Below are positions 1-6,292 of a stretch of 9,174 nucleotides of DNA, piece by piece. How positions within the stretch are numbered: the stretch's first letter is position 1; every line of letters begins with the position of its first letter. A program made the translations under genes and the position numbers. The notes under the pieces are model-generated. The model saw nothing but the letters and a program-made list of their open reading frames with translations. It was not told the origin of the DNA and did no database searches. This stretch comes from an uncultured bacterium (GTDB lineage: Bacteria > Cyanobacteriota > Vampirovibrionia > Gastranaerophilales > Gastranaerophilaceae): contig USCK01000071.1 of assembly GCA_900553205.1 (NCBI GenBank), forward strand, positions 1-9,174. Reading direction: 5' to 3'.

Positions 1-101
1 CAGCCAAGGACTTTTACAATAGCCCCTTTTTTGCTGCCCAGAGCGACTTTATCAATATTATTAATTTCTAAATGATGTCCAAATAATTGTGCAATTTTCA
101 T
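1..101 (-). CDS. Unidentified gene, 5' end only, divergent from the HELTH protein
   Basis: Reading leftwards from the ATG at 101-99, 33 codons stay open to the window edge. The protein begins MKIAQLFGHH and continues with a Lys/Gly/Val-rich stretch (LGSKKGAIVKVLG). The upstream bases on this strand contain GGGAG (complement of 113-117), a plausible though slightly distant Shine-Dalgarno, with a second purine-rich AAGAAG nearer the start. No signal peptide or membrane segment is visible. The fragment is too short to assign to a family. It could also be a chance open frame, but the ribosome-binding-like sequence and the gene-free spacer between it and the next gene favour a real divergent gene. 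Function unknown. Confidence 0.5.
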   Translation of the reverse strand, partial: MKIAQLFGHHLEINNIDKVALGSKKGAIVKVLG

Positions 102-142
102 CTCTTCTTAAACTCCCGTTACAAATTCTATCATAAAAAGGC

Positions 143-162
143 AATTTTTCTAACGAAAAATT
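143..162. repeat. Inverted repeat in the divergent intergenic region
   Basis: AATTTTTC (143-150) and GAAAAATT (155-162) are perfect inverted copies around the 4-base loop TAAC. It lies in the 90-bp gap between two divergent gene starts, so it could be an operator or a weak RNA hairpin. The arms are nearly all A/T, so chance is a real alternative. I found no convincing -35/-10 pair for either gene here. TATGAT on the - strand (complement of 129-134) is the best isolated -10-like hexamer. Confidence 0.25.
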
Positions 163-174
163 CTTTATGTATAT

Positions 175-182
175 AAGGAAGG
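175..182 (+). promoter_or_regulatory. Ribosome binding site supporting a TTG start
   Basis: AAGGAAGG lies 9 bases before the TTG at 192-194. It is the only strong purine-rich site near the N-terminus. The next in-frame ATG (codon 23) has only A-runs before it, so the TTG start is preferred. Confidence 0.7.
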
Positions 183-191
183 TTAATAAGA

Positions 192-1532
192 TTGTCTATA
201 AATAGTAAAATAATTAATAATGGTTTAAAAGATATCGCAAATTCAGGTTTAAAAAAAATGCCGAGCTTTGTGAAGCTAGCTCAGCATCAACTCTCTGAAT
301 TAAAAGATTCTGAGGTGAGAGAAGTTTTCCAAAACTTGTATGAAAAAGTTTTTGTGAATAAAACTATAAAATTTAAAAATATTTCAGAAAATTTGCCTAC
401 TATTGCTCAAAAAGTCGATATGGTAGAGAATCCTGAAATAAAAAAAGAATTATTAACTACATTACAGGATTTAGCTAAAAAAGATAAAAAGGGTTTTAAA
501 CAATCTTATGAACCTCAAATGCAATATGTCGAAGATTTGGCAGATGCAGTAAATGTTTTGAATGACAAATACCAACGATTAGACAGTGAACCAAGAGAAT
601 TTTATAAATACTTGGAAAAAGGTGACAGTTGGTTTCTGGATTTGATAGACGGCAGAAAAGGCGGACCTGTTACATACCGAAGTGGGACTGCTTCTGATAA
701 AAGAATTCAGGTGTCTTATGAAGATTACTTGGAGGAGTATAAAAAACATGAACATCTTAACTTGCCTCAAGTTTATCAAAATAATTTGAAGCTGGATAGT
801 TTAAGAAATTTCTATGATAAATATCAGTTTAAAAAGCCTGAGGTTGCTGATACTCTTTATAATTCAGAATACTTAAAAACTGTAAAACCTGAATTGAAGC
901 CTGTGTTTGAAGAAATAAAAAGTAAATACGGTACAGATGTTATTACATCTAATGTTAGTACAACAAAAGAAGATGCTGAATATGTTAAAGAAGAATTGAA
1001 ACTTTGGAAAGAAAATGGTGGCAAAAATTGTCCTGTTCCAAGACTTTTAGATGTAAATGCTTTAGATATGACTTTGCAAAATGAAAATTCAGCAGGAGTA
1101 GCGTTCCCTAGAGGAAAAGTAGCTGTATTAGATTTACTTGCTCAAGATACATTGAAAAAAGGCTCTACATTAAGACACGAACTTACTCATATAGTTGATA
1201 TGGCATACGAGAATAGACCGAAAAATGATTTCACAATATTATTTGAAAAACTGAAATGGGCTGTACTTAAAAAACTACATAAAAAAGAATGGAATAGAGA
1301 ATTGGAGAATGCAGGTATAGCTTCGGAATTTCATCGAAAATATGCTTTGTCAAATCGTTTGGAATTAAAAGCAGTAACTTCAGAAGCAAGAAATTATAAC
1401 AGTTTTTCTGCCAAGTTTTTGAAAGATGTTATAGGGCATTTTAAAATGCCGTATTTTATTTTTGAAATGCCTCAAAATAAAGTCAGAGAAGCCAGATTAA
1501 TGAATGATTTTCGTAAACAAAGTCAAGGTTAA
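192..1532 (+). CDS. Putative zinc metallopeptidase-like protein with HELTH motif
   Basis: A 446-aa protein of unrecognised family. The clear landmark is HELTH at residues 329-333 inside LRHELTHIVD, the HExxH zinc-binding helix of zincin metallopeptidases. About 60 residues later, ELKAVTSEA (391-399) offers E391 or E398 as a possible third zinc ligand, the spacing and style of gluzincins such as anthrax-lethal-factor-like domains. A short strand-like segment (GVAFPRGKVAVLDL, 302-315) precedes the helix, as the edge strand does in zincins. Residues 1-270 are charged, helical and Lys/Glu-rich with no known motif. No signal peptide, lipobox or membrane segment is visible, so it is cytoplasmic or exported by a route that needs no Sec signal. 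The start is TTG with a strong ribosome binding site. The neighbours do not explain its role. Peptidase activity is inferred from the motif alone; the coding frame itself is secure. Confidence 0.8.
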   Translation: MSINSKIINNGLKDIANSGLKKMPSFVKLAQHQLSELKDSEVREVFQNLYEKVFVNKTIKFKNISENLPTIAQKVDMVENPEIKKELLTTLQDLAKKDKKGFKQSYEPQMQYVEDLADAVNVLNDKYQRLDSEPREFYKYLEKGDSWFLDLIDGRKGGPVTYRSGTASDKRIQVSYEDYLEEYKKHEHLNLPQVYQNNLKLDSLRNFYDKYQFKKPEVADTLYNSEYLKTVKPELKPVFEEIKSKYGTDVITSNVSTTKEDAEYVKEELKLWKENGGKNCPVPRLLDVNALDMTLQNENSAGVAFPRGKVAVLDLLAQDTLKKGSTLRHELTHIVDMAYENRPKNDFTILFEKLKWAVLKKLHKKEWNRELENAGIASEFHRKYALSNRLELKAVTSEARNYNSFSAKFLKDVIGHFKMPYFIFEMPQNKVREARLMNDFRKQSQG

Positions 1533-1546
1533 TATAATCTTATTAT

Positions 1547-1575
1547 TTGCCTAAGAATAATTATTATGAGATAAT
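1547..1575 (+). promoter_or_regulatory. Candidate sigma-70-type promoter for the membrane protein/mtnA pair
   Basis: TTGCCT (1547-1552, 4/6 to TTGACA) and GATAAT (1570-1575, 5/6 to TATAAT) are separated by 17 bases. Transcription would begin near 1582, just ahead of the Shine-Dalgarno at 1583-1588. The sequence is AT-rich, so chance matches are possible. Confidence 0.4.
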
Positions 1576-1581
1576 TATTTT
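1554..1581 (+). other. AT-only hairpin between the HELTH gene and the membrane protein gene
   Basis: AATAATTAT (1556-1564) pairs with ATAATTATT (1571-1579) around a 6-base loop. G1555-T1580 and A1554-T1581 extend the stem to 11 pairs. TTTTC follows the 3' arm, so it could be a weak terminator for the upstream gene. The stem has no G-C pair and overlaps the candidate -10 box, so it could equally be incidental. Confidence 0.25.
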
Positions 1582-1593
1582 CGAGGTGAAAAT

Positions 1594-2076
1594 ATGAATA
1601 TACTTTTATTGAAGCAAGTTGCATTGTTTAGTGCGTTGATAGGTGGGGCTATTGGTGTTATTACATTGATTCCGTTTGTAGGTACACTATCATTTTTAAC
1701 ATTGATACTTTTTCTATCAGCAATAATTATTGTTTATTTGAAAAAACATGATTTGATAGGTATTATTGATATGAAGGAGGGTGCAATCCTTGGAGCAGTA
1801 ATTGGTTTTGCTTCTTTTGTTGCATTCTTTGTCGTGTTTACACCTCTAAGCATTTTGATAGGGTTTATTGCAAAAACATATTATGTAGGTCATTTGCTTA
1901 GAATTTTCTTTGAAAATTTTGGTGGCTTCTTTGTGATGATAATGTTGTTATTCTTCTTGGCTTTAATTTCAGCTTTGATGAACGCTTTTTCGGGATTAAC
2001 AACAGCTTATGTTTATGAGCTTTTATCAGGACTTAAAAAAGCTGAAAATGAAAATATAGATTTTGAAATAAAATAG
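1594..2076 (+). CDS. Small integral membrane protein of unknown function
   Basis: A 160-aa, strongly hydrophobic protein with about four membrane segments: roughly residues 5-28, 30-50, 63-93 (long, with a proline near 84) and 107-130. Gly-rich patches (LIGGAIGV, ILGAVIGFASF) suggest helix packing. The tail from about residue 147 is charged (KKAENENIDFE) and probably cytosolic. There is no signal peptide apart from the first helix. GAGGTG (1583-1588) lies 5 bases before the ATG. The stop codon overlaps the Shine-Dalgarno of mtnA, so the two are almost certainly translated from one message. I do not recognise the family. A link to methionine salvage, for instance as a transporter, is only a guess from position. 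Confidence 0.8.
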   Translation: MNILLLKQVALFSALIGGAIGVITLIPFVGTLSFLTLILFLSAIIIVYLKKHDLIGIIDMKEGAILGAVIGFASFVAFFVVFTPLSILIGFIAKTYYVGHLLRIFFENFGGFFVMIMLLFFLALISALMNAFSGLTTAYVYELLSGLKKAENENIDFEIK

Positions 2077-2080
2077 GTGG
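2075..2080 (+). promoter_or_regulatory. Ribosome binding site that sets the mtnA start at 2086
   Basis: AGGTGG overlaps the stop codon of the preceding gene (TAG, 2074-2076) and lies 5 bases before the GTG at 2086-2088. The alternative GTG at 2077 lies inside this site and has no purine-rich sequence upstream, so it is unlikely to be used. Confidence 0.7.
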
Positions 2081-2085
2081 ATAAA

Positions 2086-3153
2086 GTGGAATTTGAATCA
2101 AAAATAAGAACAATACAATGGATAGACAATGTTTCGAGAATGGTTGACCAAACCAAGTTTCCGGAAGAATATGTCTATGTTGATATAAAAACAGGTGATG
2201 AAATGTATGACGCTATCAAAACTATGATAGTAAGAGGTGCACCAGCTATCGGTATTGCAGGTGCTCATGGTGTAGTTTTGTATGCCCAAACTTTAGAAAA
2301 AGAAGGTTTGTCAGCTGATGAATTTAAAAAACAACTTCTTGAAAAAAGTACATATTTAGCCTCATCAAGACCAACTGCCGTAAATCTTATGTGGGCAGTT
2401 GAACAACAAAAAGAATTAATCAAAAATTCAAAATCTGATATCTCGACAATGGTTGAAGAATTAAAAGCTCAAGCTATCAGAATGGAGAATGAAGATATTG
2501 AGATTAACAAAAGTATTGGCAGATACGGTGCAGAGGTTGTTCCAAAAGGTGCAACAATTTTGACTCATTGTAATGCTGGTGCTCTTGCGACTGTTGGATA
2601 TGGAACGGCATTAGGGGTTGTTCGTTCAGCTTATGCAAACGATAACACAATACAAGTTTTTGCTGATGAAACAAGACCACGTCAACAAGGTGCAAGAATT
2701 ACAACTTTAGAACTTACTATGGACGGAATTCCAACGACCTTGATTACTGACGGAATGTGTTCTTATTTTATGAGCAAGGGTATGATTGATATGGTTGTTG
2801 TAGGTGCAGACAGAATTGCTGCTAATGGCGATACGGCAAACAAAATCGGTACATATACAGTAGCAATAGCTGCAAAATATCATAATGTTCCGTTCTATAT
2901 CGCTGCTCCTTTGTCAACAATAGATACATCAATAAAATCAGGTAAAGAAATTCCTATAGAAGAAAGATCGCATGATGAAGTAACCCATATTAATGGAAAA
3001 CCTATTTGTGCAGAAGGTGTAAATATCATCAATCCAGGTTTTGATGTTACTCCAAATGAACTTATTACAGGTATTATAACTGAAGTTGGAATACTAAAAC
3101 CTGATTATAACAAATCTATAAAAGAAGCTTTTGAGAAAAAAGCTGGAGTTTAG
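2086..3153 (+). CDS. mtnA: S-methyl-5-thioribose-1-phosphate isomerase
   Basis: Isomerises 5-methylthioribose-1-phosphate to 5-methylthioribulose-1-phosphate in the methionine salvage pathway, in the cytosol. The same enzyme can also serve 5-deoxyribose salvage in some bacteria. With the GTG start chosen here it is 355 aa, normal for the family. The early RGAPAIGIAGAHG block, the THCNAGALAT block carrying the catalytic cysteine (C162) and the VGADRIAANGD block carrying the catalytic aspartate (D242) are all intact. This separates it from the related eIF2B regulatory subunits and ribose-1,5-bisphosphate isomerases. A GTG at 2077 would add three residues but has no ribosome binding site. No other salvage gene (mtnK, mtnP, mtnBCD) is in the window. 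It is coupled to the upstream membrane protein gene and followed by a hairpin. Confidence 0.95.
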   Translation: MEFESKIRTIQWIDNVSRMVDQTKFPEEYVYVDIKTGDEMYDAIKTMIVRGAPAIGIAGAHGVVLYAQTLEKEGLSADEFKKQLLEKSTYLASSRPTAVNLMWAVEQQKELIKNSKSDISTMVEELKAQAIRMENEDIEINKSIGRYGAEVVPKGATILTHCNAGALATVGYGTALGVVRSAYANDNTIQVFADETRPRQQGARITTLELTMDGIPTTLITDGMCSYFMSKGMIDMVVVGADRIAANGDTANKIGTYTVAIAAKYHNVPFYIAAPLSTIDTSIKSGKEIPIEERSHDEVTHINGKPICAEGVNIINPGFDVTPNELITGIITEVGILKPDYNKSIKEAFEKKAGV

Positions 3154-3318
3154 GTATAAAGAAAAGCCTCAATTAATAAAATGGATAATTTCTATTAATA
3201 GAGGCTAGAGCGATGAGGATTTATAATATTATTTTAGATGTATTATTTAAAATAACATTGTAGGTTAGGATTAAAAGAAGTCTTTAAAAACATAGACTTA
3301 AAGGCTAGGAATAGGTAG
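3154..3318. other. Spacer between mtnA and the LPS permease gene
   Basis: This 165-bp gap is long for the window. It holds the hairpin at 3165-3206, a perfect TATAAT at 3222-3227 without a good -35, and a second inverted repeat (AAGTCT 3279-3284 with AGACTT 3295-3300). A promoter for the downstream gene is expected here, but no hexamer pair is convincing. I see no open frame with a ribosome binding site. Confidence 0.4.
3165..3206. terminator. Long hairpin after mtnA, possible terminator
   Basis: AGCCTC (3165-3170) pairs with GAGGCT (3201-3206). After one A-A mismatch, ATTAATA (3172-3178) pairs with TATTAAT (3193-3199). AAAT/ATTT (3179-3182, 3188-3191) closes on the loop GGATA with one bulged C. 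It begins 11 bases after the mtnA stop, as expected for an mRNA 3' end. On the + strand no T-run follows it (AGAGCG). The T-rich tail typical of an intrinsic terminator is on the - strand (GGCTTTTCTTT). It may act as a 3'-end stabiliser for mtnA, a leftward terminator, or both. Confidence 0.55.
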
Positions 3319-4440
3319 ATGAAAGTAAGAAAAAAACTTTTAAACATAAAATTGTTAGATAAATATATCTTGAAACAAGTAATAGAAATGTTTATTATGG
3401 GTGTTCTTGTTTTTACATCTATCATTTTTGCTTCAGATACTTTTATTACCTTGATTAAACAAATCGCAAAATACGGTATTCCGTTCAAAATAGCGTTTAT
3501 TTTGGTTATTCTGACTTTGCCGTCAGTGTTTGTAATGACGATTCCGATGGGAATTCTTTTGTCAACAGTTATGACCTTGAACAAATTGAGCTTGGATTCA
3601 GAATTGACCGTTATGAGAGCTTGTGGAATCGGGTTTAACAGGATAGCAAAACCTGTGTTTTTGTTTGCTATTGTTATGGCGATAGTAAGTTTTACTATCA
3701 ATGAAACAGTTGTTCCTGTAATGACAAAGCAGTCTAAAGATTTGGCTCTGTGGTCATTTTCTCAAAAGAATGTCCCTGACGGAAAACACAATTTTACATT
3801 TGAAGAAGTCGGGGATAACGGGAATTTGCGCAGATTATTTTATGTAGAATTTTGTGAAAACAAACATCTGCATAATATAACATTACTTGATATGTCAAAA
3901 GATGATACTATCCATGTTTTGCAAGCAAAAGAGGGTGGAACATCTCCTGACGGTTGGTTGTTCAATAAAGGAATCGTTTATACAATAGCCGATAGAGGAA
4001 AGATTTTAAATTCAACCTTCTTTGATGAATCTGTCGCTCAATTTGGAGTTGATTTGAAAAAAGAAATGAATAAGAACCTTTCAAGTGAAAGAAACTTTAT
4101 GCAGTTGAGCCATTACTTGAAGGTTACAAAAGGGTTAGAAGATGATAAGCAAAGAAGTTTGATGATTGATTTGTACGACAAAATAGCTTTACCATTAACT
4201 ACTATTGTTTTGGTGTTGATAGGCATTCCTTTGGCGATTACGCCACCTCGTGTTCGATATAACAGAGGGTTTCTGTTCAGTATTTTGATTATCTTTGCAT
4301 ATTATTTGATAAGAGCTTTGTCAATTTCGTTTGGGGAAGCTGGTACGCTATCGCCGTTTATTGCAGCTTTTTTGCCGAATATAGTTTTGACTATCGCAGG
4401 TGTTGCTCTTTATTACAGAAAAGTATTTACAATTACTTAA
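3319..4440 (+). CDS. LptF/LptG (YjgP/YjgQ) family LPS export permease
   Basis: Membrane subunit of the Lpt ABC transporter that extracts lipopolysaccharide (or a similar glycolipid) from the inner membrane and passes it to the periplasmic bridge. The 373-aa length and topology fit the family. A short cytosolic start (LDKYILKQVIEMF) leads to TM1 (~21-45), TM2 (~56-88), the coupling-helix region SELTVMRACGIGF (94-106) that contacts LptB, and TM3 (~112-132). A periplasmic beta-rich domain (~155-255) follows, then TM4 (~290-307), TM5 (~317-337) and TM6 (~347-366). LYDKIALPLTTIVLVLIGIP and GEAGTLSPFIAAFLPN are typical of the C-terminal half. I cannot tell LptF from LptG, and some phyla use a single type. 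AGGA (3307-3310) lies 8 bases before the ATG. It implies an outer membrane. Confidence 0.9.
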   Translation: MKVRKKLLNIKLLDKYILKQVIEMFIMGVLVFTSIIFASDTFITLIKQIAKYGIPFKIAFILVILTLPSVFVMTIPMGILLSTVMTLNKLSLDSELTVMRACGIGFNRIAKPVFLFAIVMAIVSFTINETVVPVMTKQSKDLALWSFSQKNVPDGKHNFTFEEVGDNGNLRRLFYVEFCENKHLHNITLLDMSKDDTIHVLQAKEGGTSPDGWLFNKGIVYTIADRGKILNSTFFDESVAQFGVDLKKEMNKNLSSERNFMQLSHYLKVTKGLEDDKQRSLMIDLYDKIALPLTTIVLVLIGIPLAITPPRVRYNRGFLFSILIIFAYYLIRALSISFGEAGTLSPFIAAFLPNIVLTIAGVALYYRKVFTIT

Positions 4441-4509
4441 AGATTATTAACTATTGTAAAATTTCTTACACTGTCTGAAATTCAGCCTTATAGAAAGACT
4501 TTATATATA

Positions 4510-4533
4510 TACAATATCCAATTTAAGAGGTAG
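4510..4533 (+). promoter_or_regulatory. Candidate -10 box and ribosome binding site for the 97-aa gene
   Basis: TACAAT (4510-4515, 5/6 to TATAAT) follows an alternating TA run and precedes the purine-rich site AAGAGGTAG (4525-4533), which is 4 bases before the ATG at 4538. No good -35 is present at the right distance. The ribosome binding site is clear; the promoter is tentative. Confidence 0.4.
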
Positions 4534-4537
4534 TTTT

Positions 4538-4831
4538 ATGATAGATGAGTTTTATGTTGACACAAAGCGTGGATCGATGATGGTTTCAAATGATTTGGTG
4601 AATGAAATTTCAGGTTATTTAGTCGCTCAGACCGATACCAAAGAAGAATTGGACAGCCTATTGAGAAATAAAGCAAAAGAACAGTATGCAAGAAAAGAAG
4701 CTCTAAAACGAGCTTATGAAGAAGTCCCTATACCTGCTGGTTCACTCTCAATTGAAGTTAGACGAGAAATACAGCAACAACGAAATAATTTGGTTGAAAA
4801 ATATTATAAAGAATATTTAGAAAATTATTAA
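4538..4831 (+). CDS. Small charged helical protein of unknown function
   Basis: A 97-aa soluble protein that I do not recognise. Residues 1-30 contain a mixed segment (VDTKRGSMMVSNDLVNEISGYLVA). Residues 34-62 are a strongly charged helix (KEELDSLLRNKAKEQYARKEAL), followed by a proline hinge (VPIPAGS) and a second helix (~71-96) ending in tyrosine-rich YYKEYLENY. Alternating hydrophobic and charged residues suggest helical packing or a short coiled coil. It has no cysteines and no signal peptide. A clear ribosome binding site and an immediately following terminator hairpin show it is a real, separately ended unit. It sits directly before dnaA, but the terminator between them argues against a shared message. 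Confidence 0.75.
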   Translation: MIDEFYVDTKRGSMMVSNDLVNEISGYLVAQTDTKEELDSLLRNKAKEQYARKEALKRAYEEVPIPAGSLSIEVRREIQQQRNNLVEKYYKEYLENY

Positions 4832-4844
4832 TAATAATCTTTAA

Positions 4845-4880
4845 AAATACGGCGAACAAAACTCTTTGTTCGCCGTATTT
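4845..4880. terminator. Perfect 16-bp hairpin, probable bidirectional terminator
   Basis: Bases 4845-4860 and 4865-4880 are exact inverted copies around the loop ACTC. The stem has a GC-rich core (GGCGAAC/GTTCGCC) flanked by A/T, so the + strand transcript ends in GTATTTAT and the - strand transcript in GTATTTTTAAA. It begins 14 bases after the stop codon of the 97-aa gene and would end that transcript. Its 3' arm ends 16 bases before the dnaA start codon, so it also forms the upstream boundary of dnaA. Confidence 0.85.
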
Positions 4881-4890
4881 ATGATAAAAT
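4880..4890 (+). promoter_or_regulatory. Candidate -10 region of dnaA
   Basis: TATGAT (4880-4885) and the overlapping TAAAAT (4885-4890) are -10-like. Initiation about 7 bases after either gives a leader of a few bases or none before the ATG at 4897. No -35 match is visible, because that region falls inside the terminator hairpin. Confidence 0.35.
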
Positions 4891-4896
4891 TTTCTT

Positions 4897-6291
4897 ATGG
4901 ATATTACCGAAGTAAAAAAAATATGGGATGAAGTTAAGGAAGAAATAATAAGAACCGTACCTGCAACATCACATCCTTGGATATTACCAATGGAGGCTGT
5001 CGGTTTTGAAAATGGTATATTTTCAGTTATAACAGGTCAGGCTTTTGCTATCCAAATTATTAGAAAAAATCATTATCAACAAATTTTAGATGTGTTTGAG
5101 TCTTTAGGGTATCATTTACAAAAATTTGATATTATTTATGATGAAGACCTTTCAAAAAGATTAAAAAAAGAAAAAGAAAAAGAGTTAAAGGCTCAAAAGA
5201 AATCTGAAGAAAAAGCCTTGAAAGAAACTGCATTTGATGGAATGGCAAAAATGCAATCTCAGTCAAATCTGAATCTAAAATACAAGTTTGAAAATTTCGT
5301 TGTCGGTGATAACAATAAGCTTGCGCATGCCGTTGCTTTTAATGTCGCTCAACACCCAGCAGAGAAGTATAACCCTTTGTTTATTTATGGTGGTTCAGGG
5401 CTTGGCAAAACTCATTTAATGCAGGCTATCGGACATTATACTTTATTTAATAATTCAAAACTGAGAGTTCGTTATATCAAGACGGAAGATTATGTTAATG
5501 AGCTTGTTGATAACTTGAGAAAAGGTGGCGATACCAACGATAGAATGGCAAAATTTCGCCAAAAATATCGTAATGTAGATATCTTATTAATTGATGATAT
5601 TCAATTTGTTGAATCAAAGAATCGTACAATGGAAGAAATATTCCATACTTTTGATGCTTTGTATAATAAAAATAAACAAATTGTAATAACGTCAGATAGA
5701 GCACCAAAAGATATTCCTACACTTCCTGATAGGCTAAGAACAAGGTTTGAAATGGGTATTGTGGTTGATATTACTCCACCTGATTATGAAACAAGAGTTG
5801 CAATTCTTACCAACTTGGCAGAGCAAATGGGCTTGAATGTGCCGTTTGCAGTGTATGATTATATTGCAAAAAATTTTGAAAGTAATGTAAGAGAGCTGGA
5901 AGGTGCATTTAACAAGGTTACTGCTTTTGCTGATATTGAACAAACAGAAATAACACTTGAGTTTGCAAAAAAAGTTTTGGGTGCAGAGATTAATGTCAAA
6001 CAAATAGATATACATGAAATAGCTTATGTGGTAGCTGAATATTATGGTGTAACAATAGATGCTTTAAAAAGTCCGGCTAGGGCTCAAAAGATTTCTGAGG
6101 CTCGCAGGGTTGCCGTTTATTTGGTAAGAGAAATTACAAAACTAAGTTATGAAGAAATTGCAGAGTTTTTTGAGAAAAAACACCCTACAATATTGTATTC
6201 TTACCAAAAAATGAAAGAAGATTTGAGAATAGATAATAAGTTGAAACAAATAGTTAGAGAATTGAAGCAAGCAATAAAATACAATTCTTAA
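4897..6291 (+). CDS. dnaA: Chromosomal replication initiator protein DnaA
   Basis: AAA+ ATPase that binds origin boxes and opens DNA for replication; 464 aa, full length. Domain I (~1-85) begins with a typical KKIWDEVKEEI helix. Domain II is a short Lys/Glu-rich linker (~88-115). Domain III carries Walker A GGSGLGKT (165-172), Walker B ILLIDD (229-234), sensor-1 region ITSDRAPKDIPTLPDRLRTRF and sensor 2 NVRELEGAFN. Domain IV is the DNA-binding helix-turn-helix. Its usual GGRDHTTVLHA-type signature reads FEKKHPTILYS here (425-435), losing the usual Asp and the first Thr, which contact DNA bases in E. coli DnaA. No Shine-Dalgarno precedes the ATG; later ATGs would delete domain I, so a leaderless or weakly initiated message is inferred. 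dnaN is not next to it, and no cluster of DnaA boxes is visible. Confidence 0.97.
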   Translation: MDITEVKKIWDEVKEEIIRTVPATSHPWILPMEAVGFENGIFSVITGQAFAIQIIRKNHYQQILDVFESLGYHLQKFDIIYDEDLSKRLKKEKEKELKAQKKSEEKALKETAFDGMAKMQSQSNLNLKYKFENFVVGDNNKLAHAVAFNVAQHPAEKYNPLFIYGGSGLGKTHLMQAIGHYTLFNNSKLRVRYIKTEDYVNELVDNLRKGGDTNDRMAKFRQKYRNVDILLIDDIQFVESKNRTMEEIFHTFDALYNKNKQIVITSDRAPKDIPTLPDRLRTRFEMGIVVDITPPDYETRVAILTNLAEQMGLNVPFAVYDYIAKNFESNVRELEGAFNKVTAFADIEQTEITLEFAKKVLGAEINVKQIDIHEIAYVVAEYYGVTIDALKSPARAQKISEARRVAVYLVREITKLSYEEIAEFFEKKHPTILYSYQKMKEDLRIDNKLKQIVRELKQAIKYNS

Positions 6292-6292
6292 C

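Noticed and set aside
2076..2084. GGTGGATAA, an 8/9 match to the complement of a DnaA box
   Set aside because: It is a single site that doubles as the mtnA ribosome binding site, with no cluster around it and far from dnaA.
3243..3701. 152-codon open frame on the - strand opposite the LPS permease
   Set aside because: It is the antisense shadow of a hydrophobic coding region, has no ribosome binding site, and the + strand frame is a clear family member.
4501..4512. TA dinucleotide run as a possible microsatellite or contingency repeat
   Set aside because: Only about five units long and in an AT-rich promoter region; it more likely belongs to the -10 context.
5158..5225. Lys/Glu-rich low-complexity stretch in dnaA, considered as an insertion
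   Set aside because: It coincides with DnaA domain II, a linker that normally varies in length and composition, and the flanking domains are intact.
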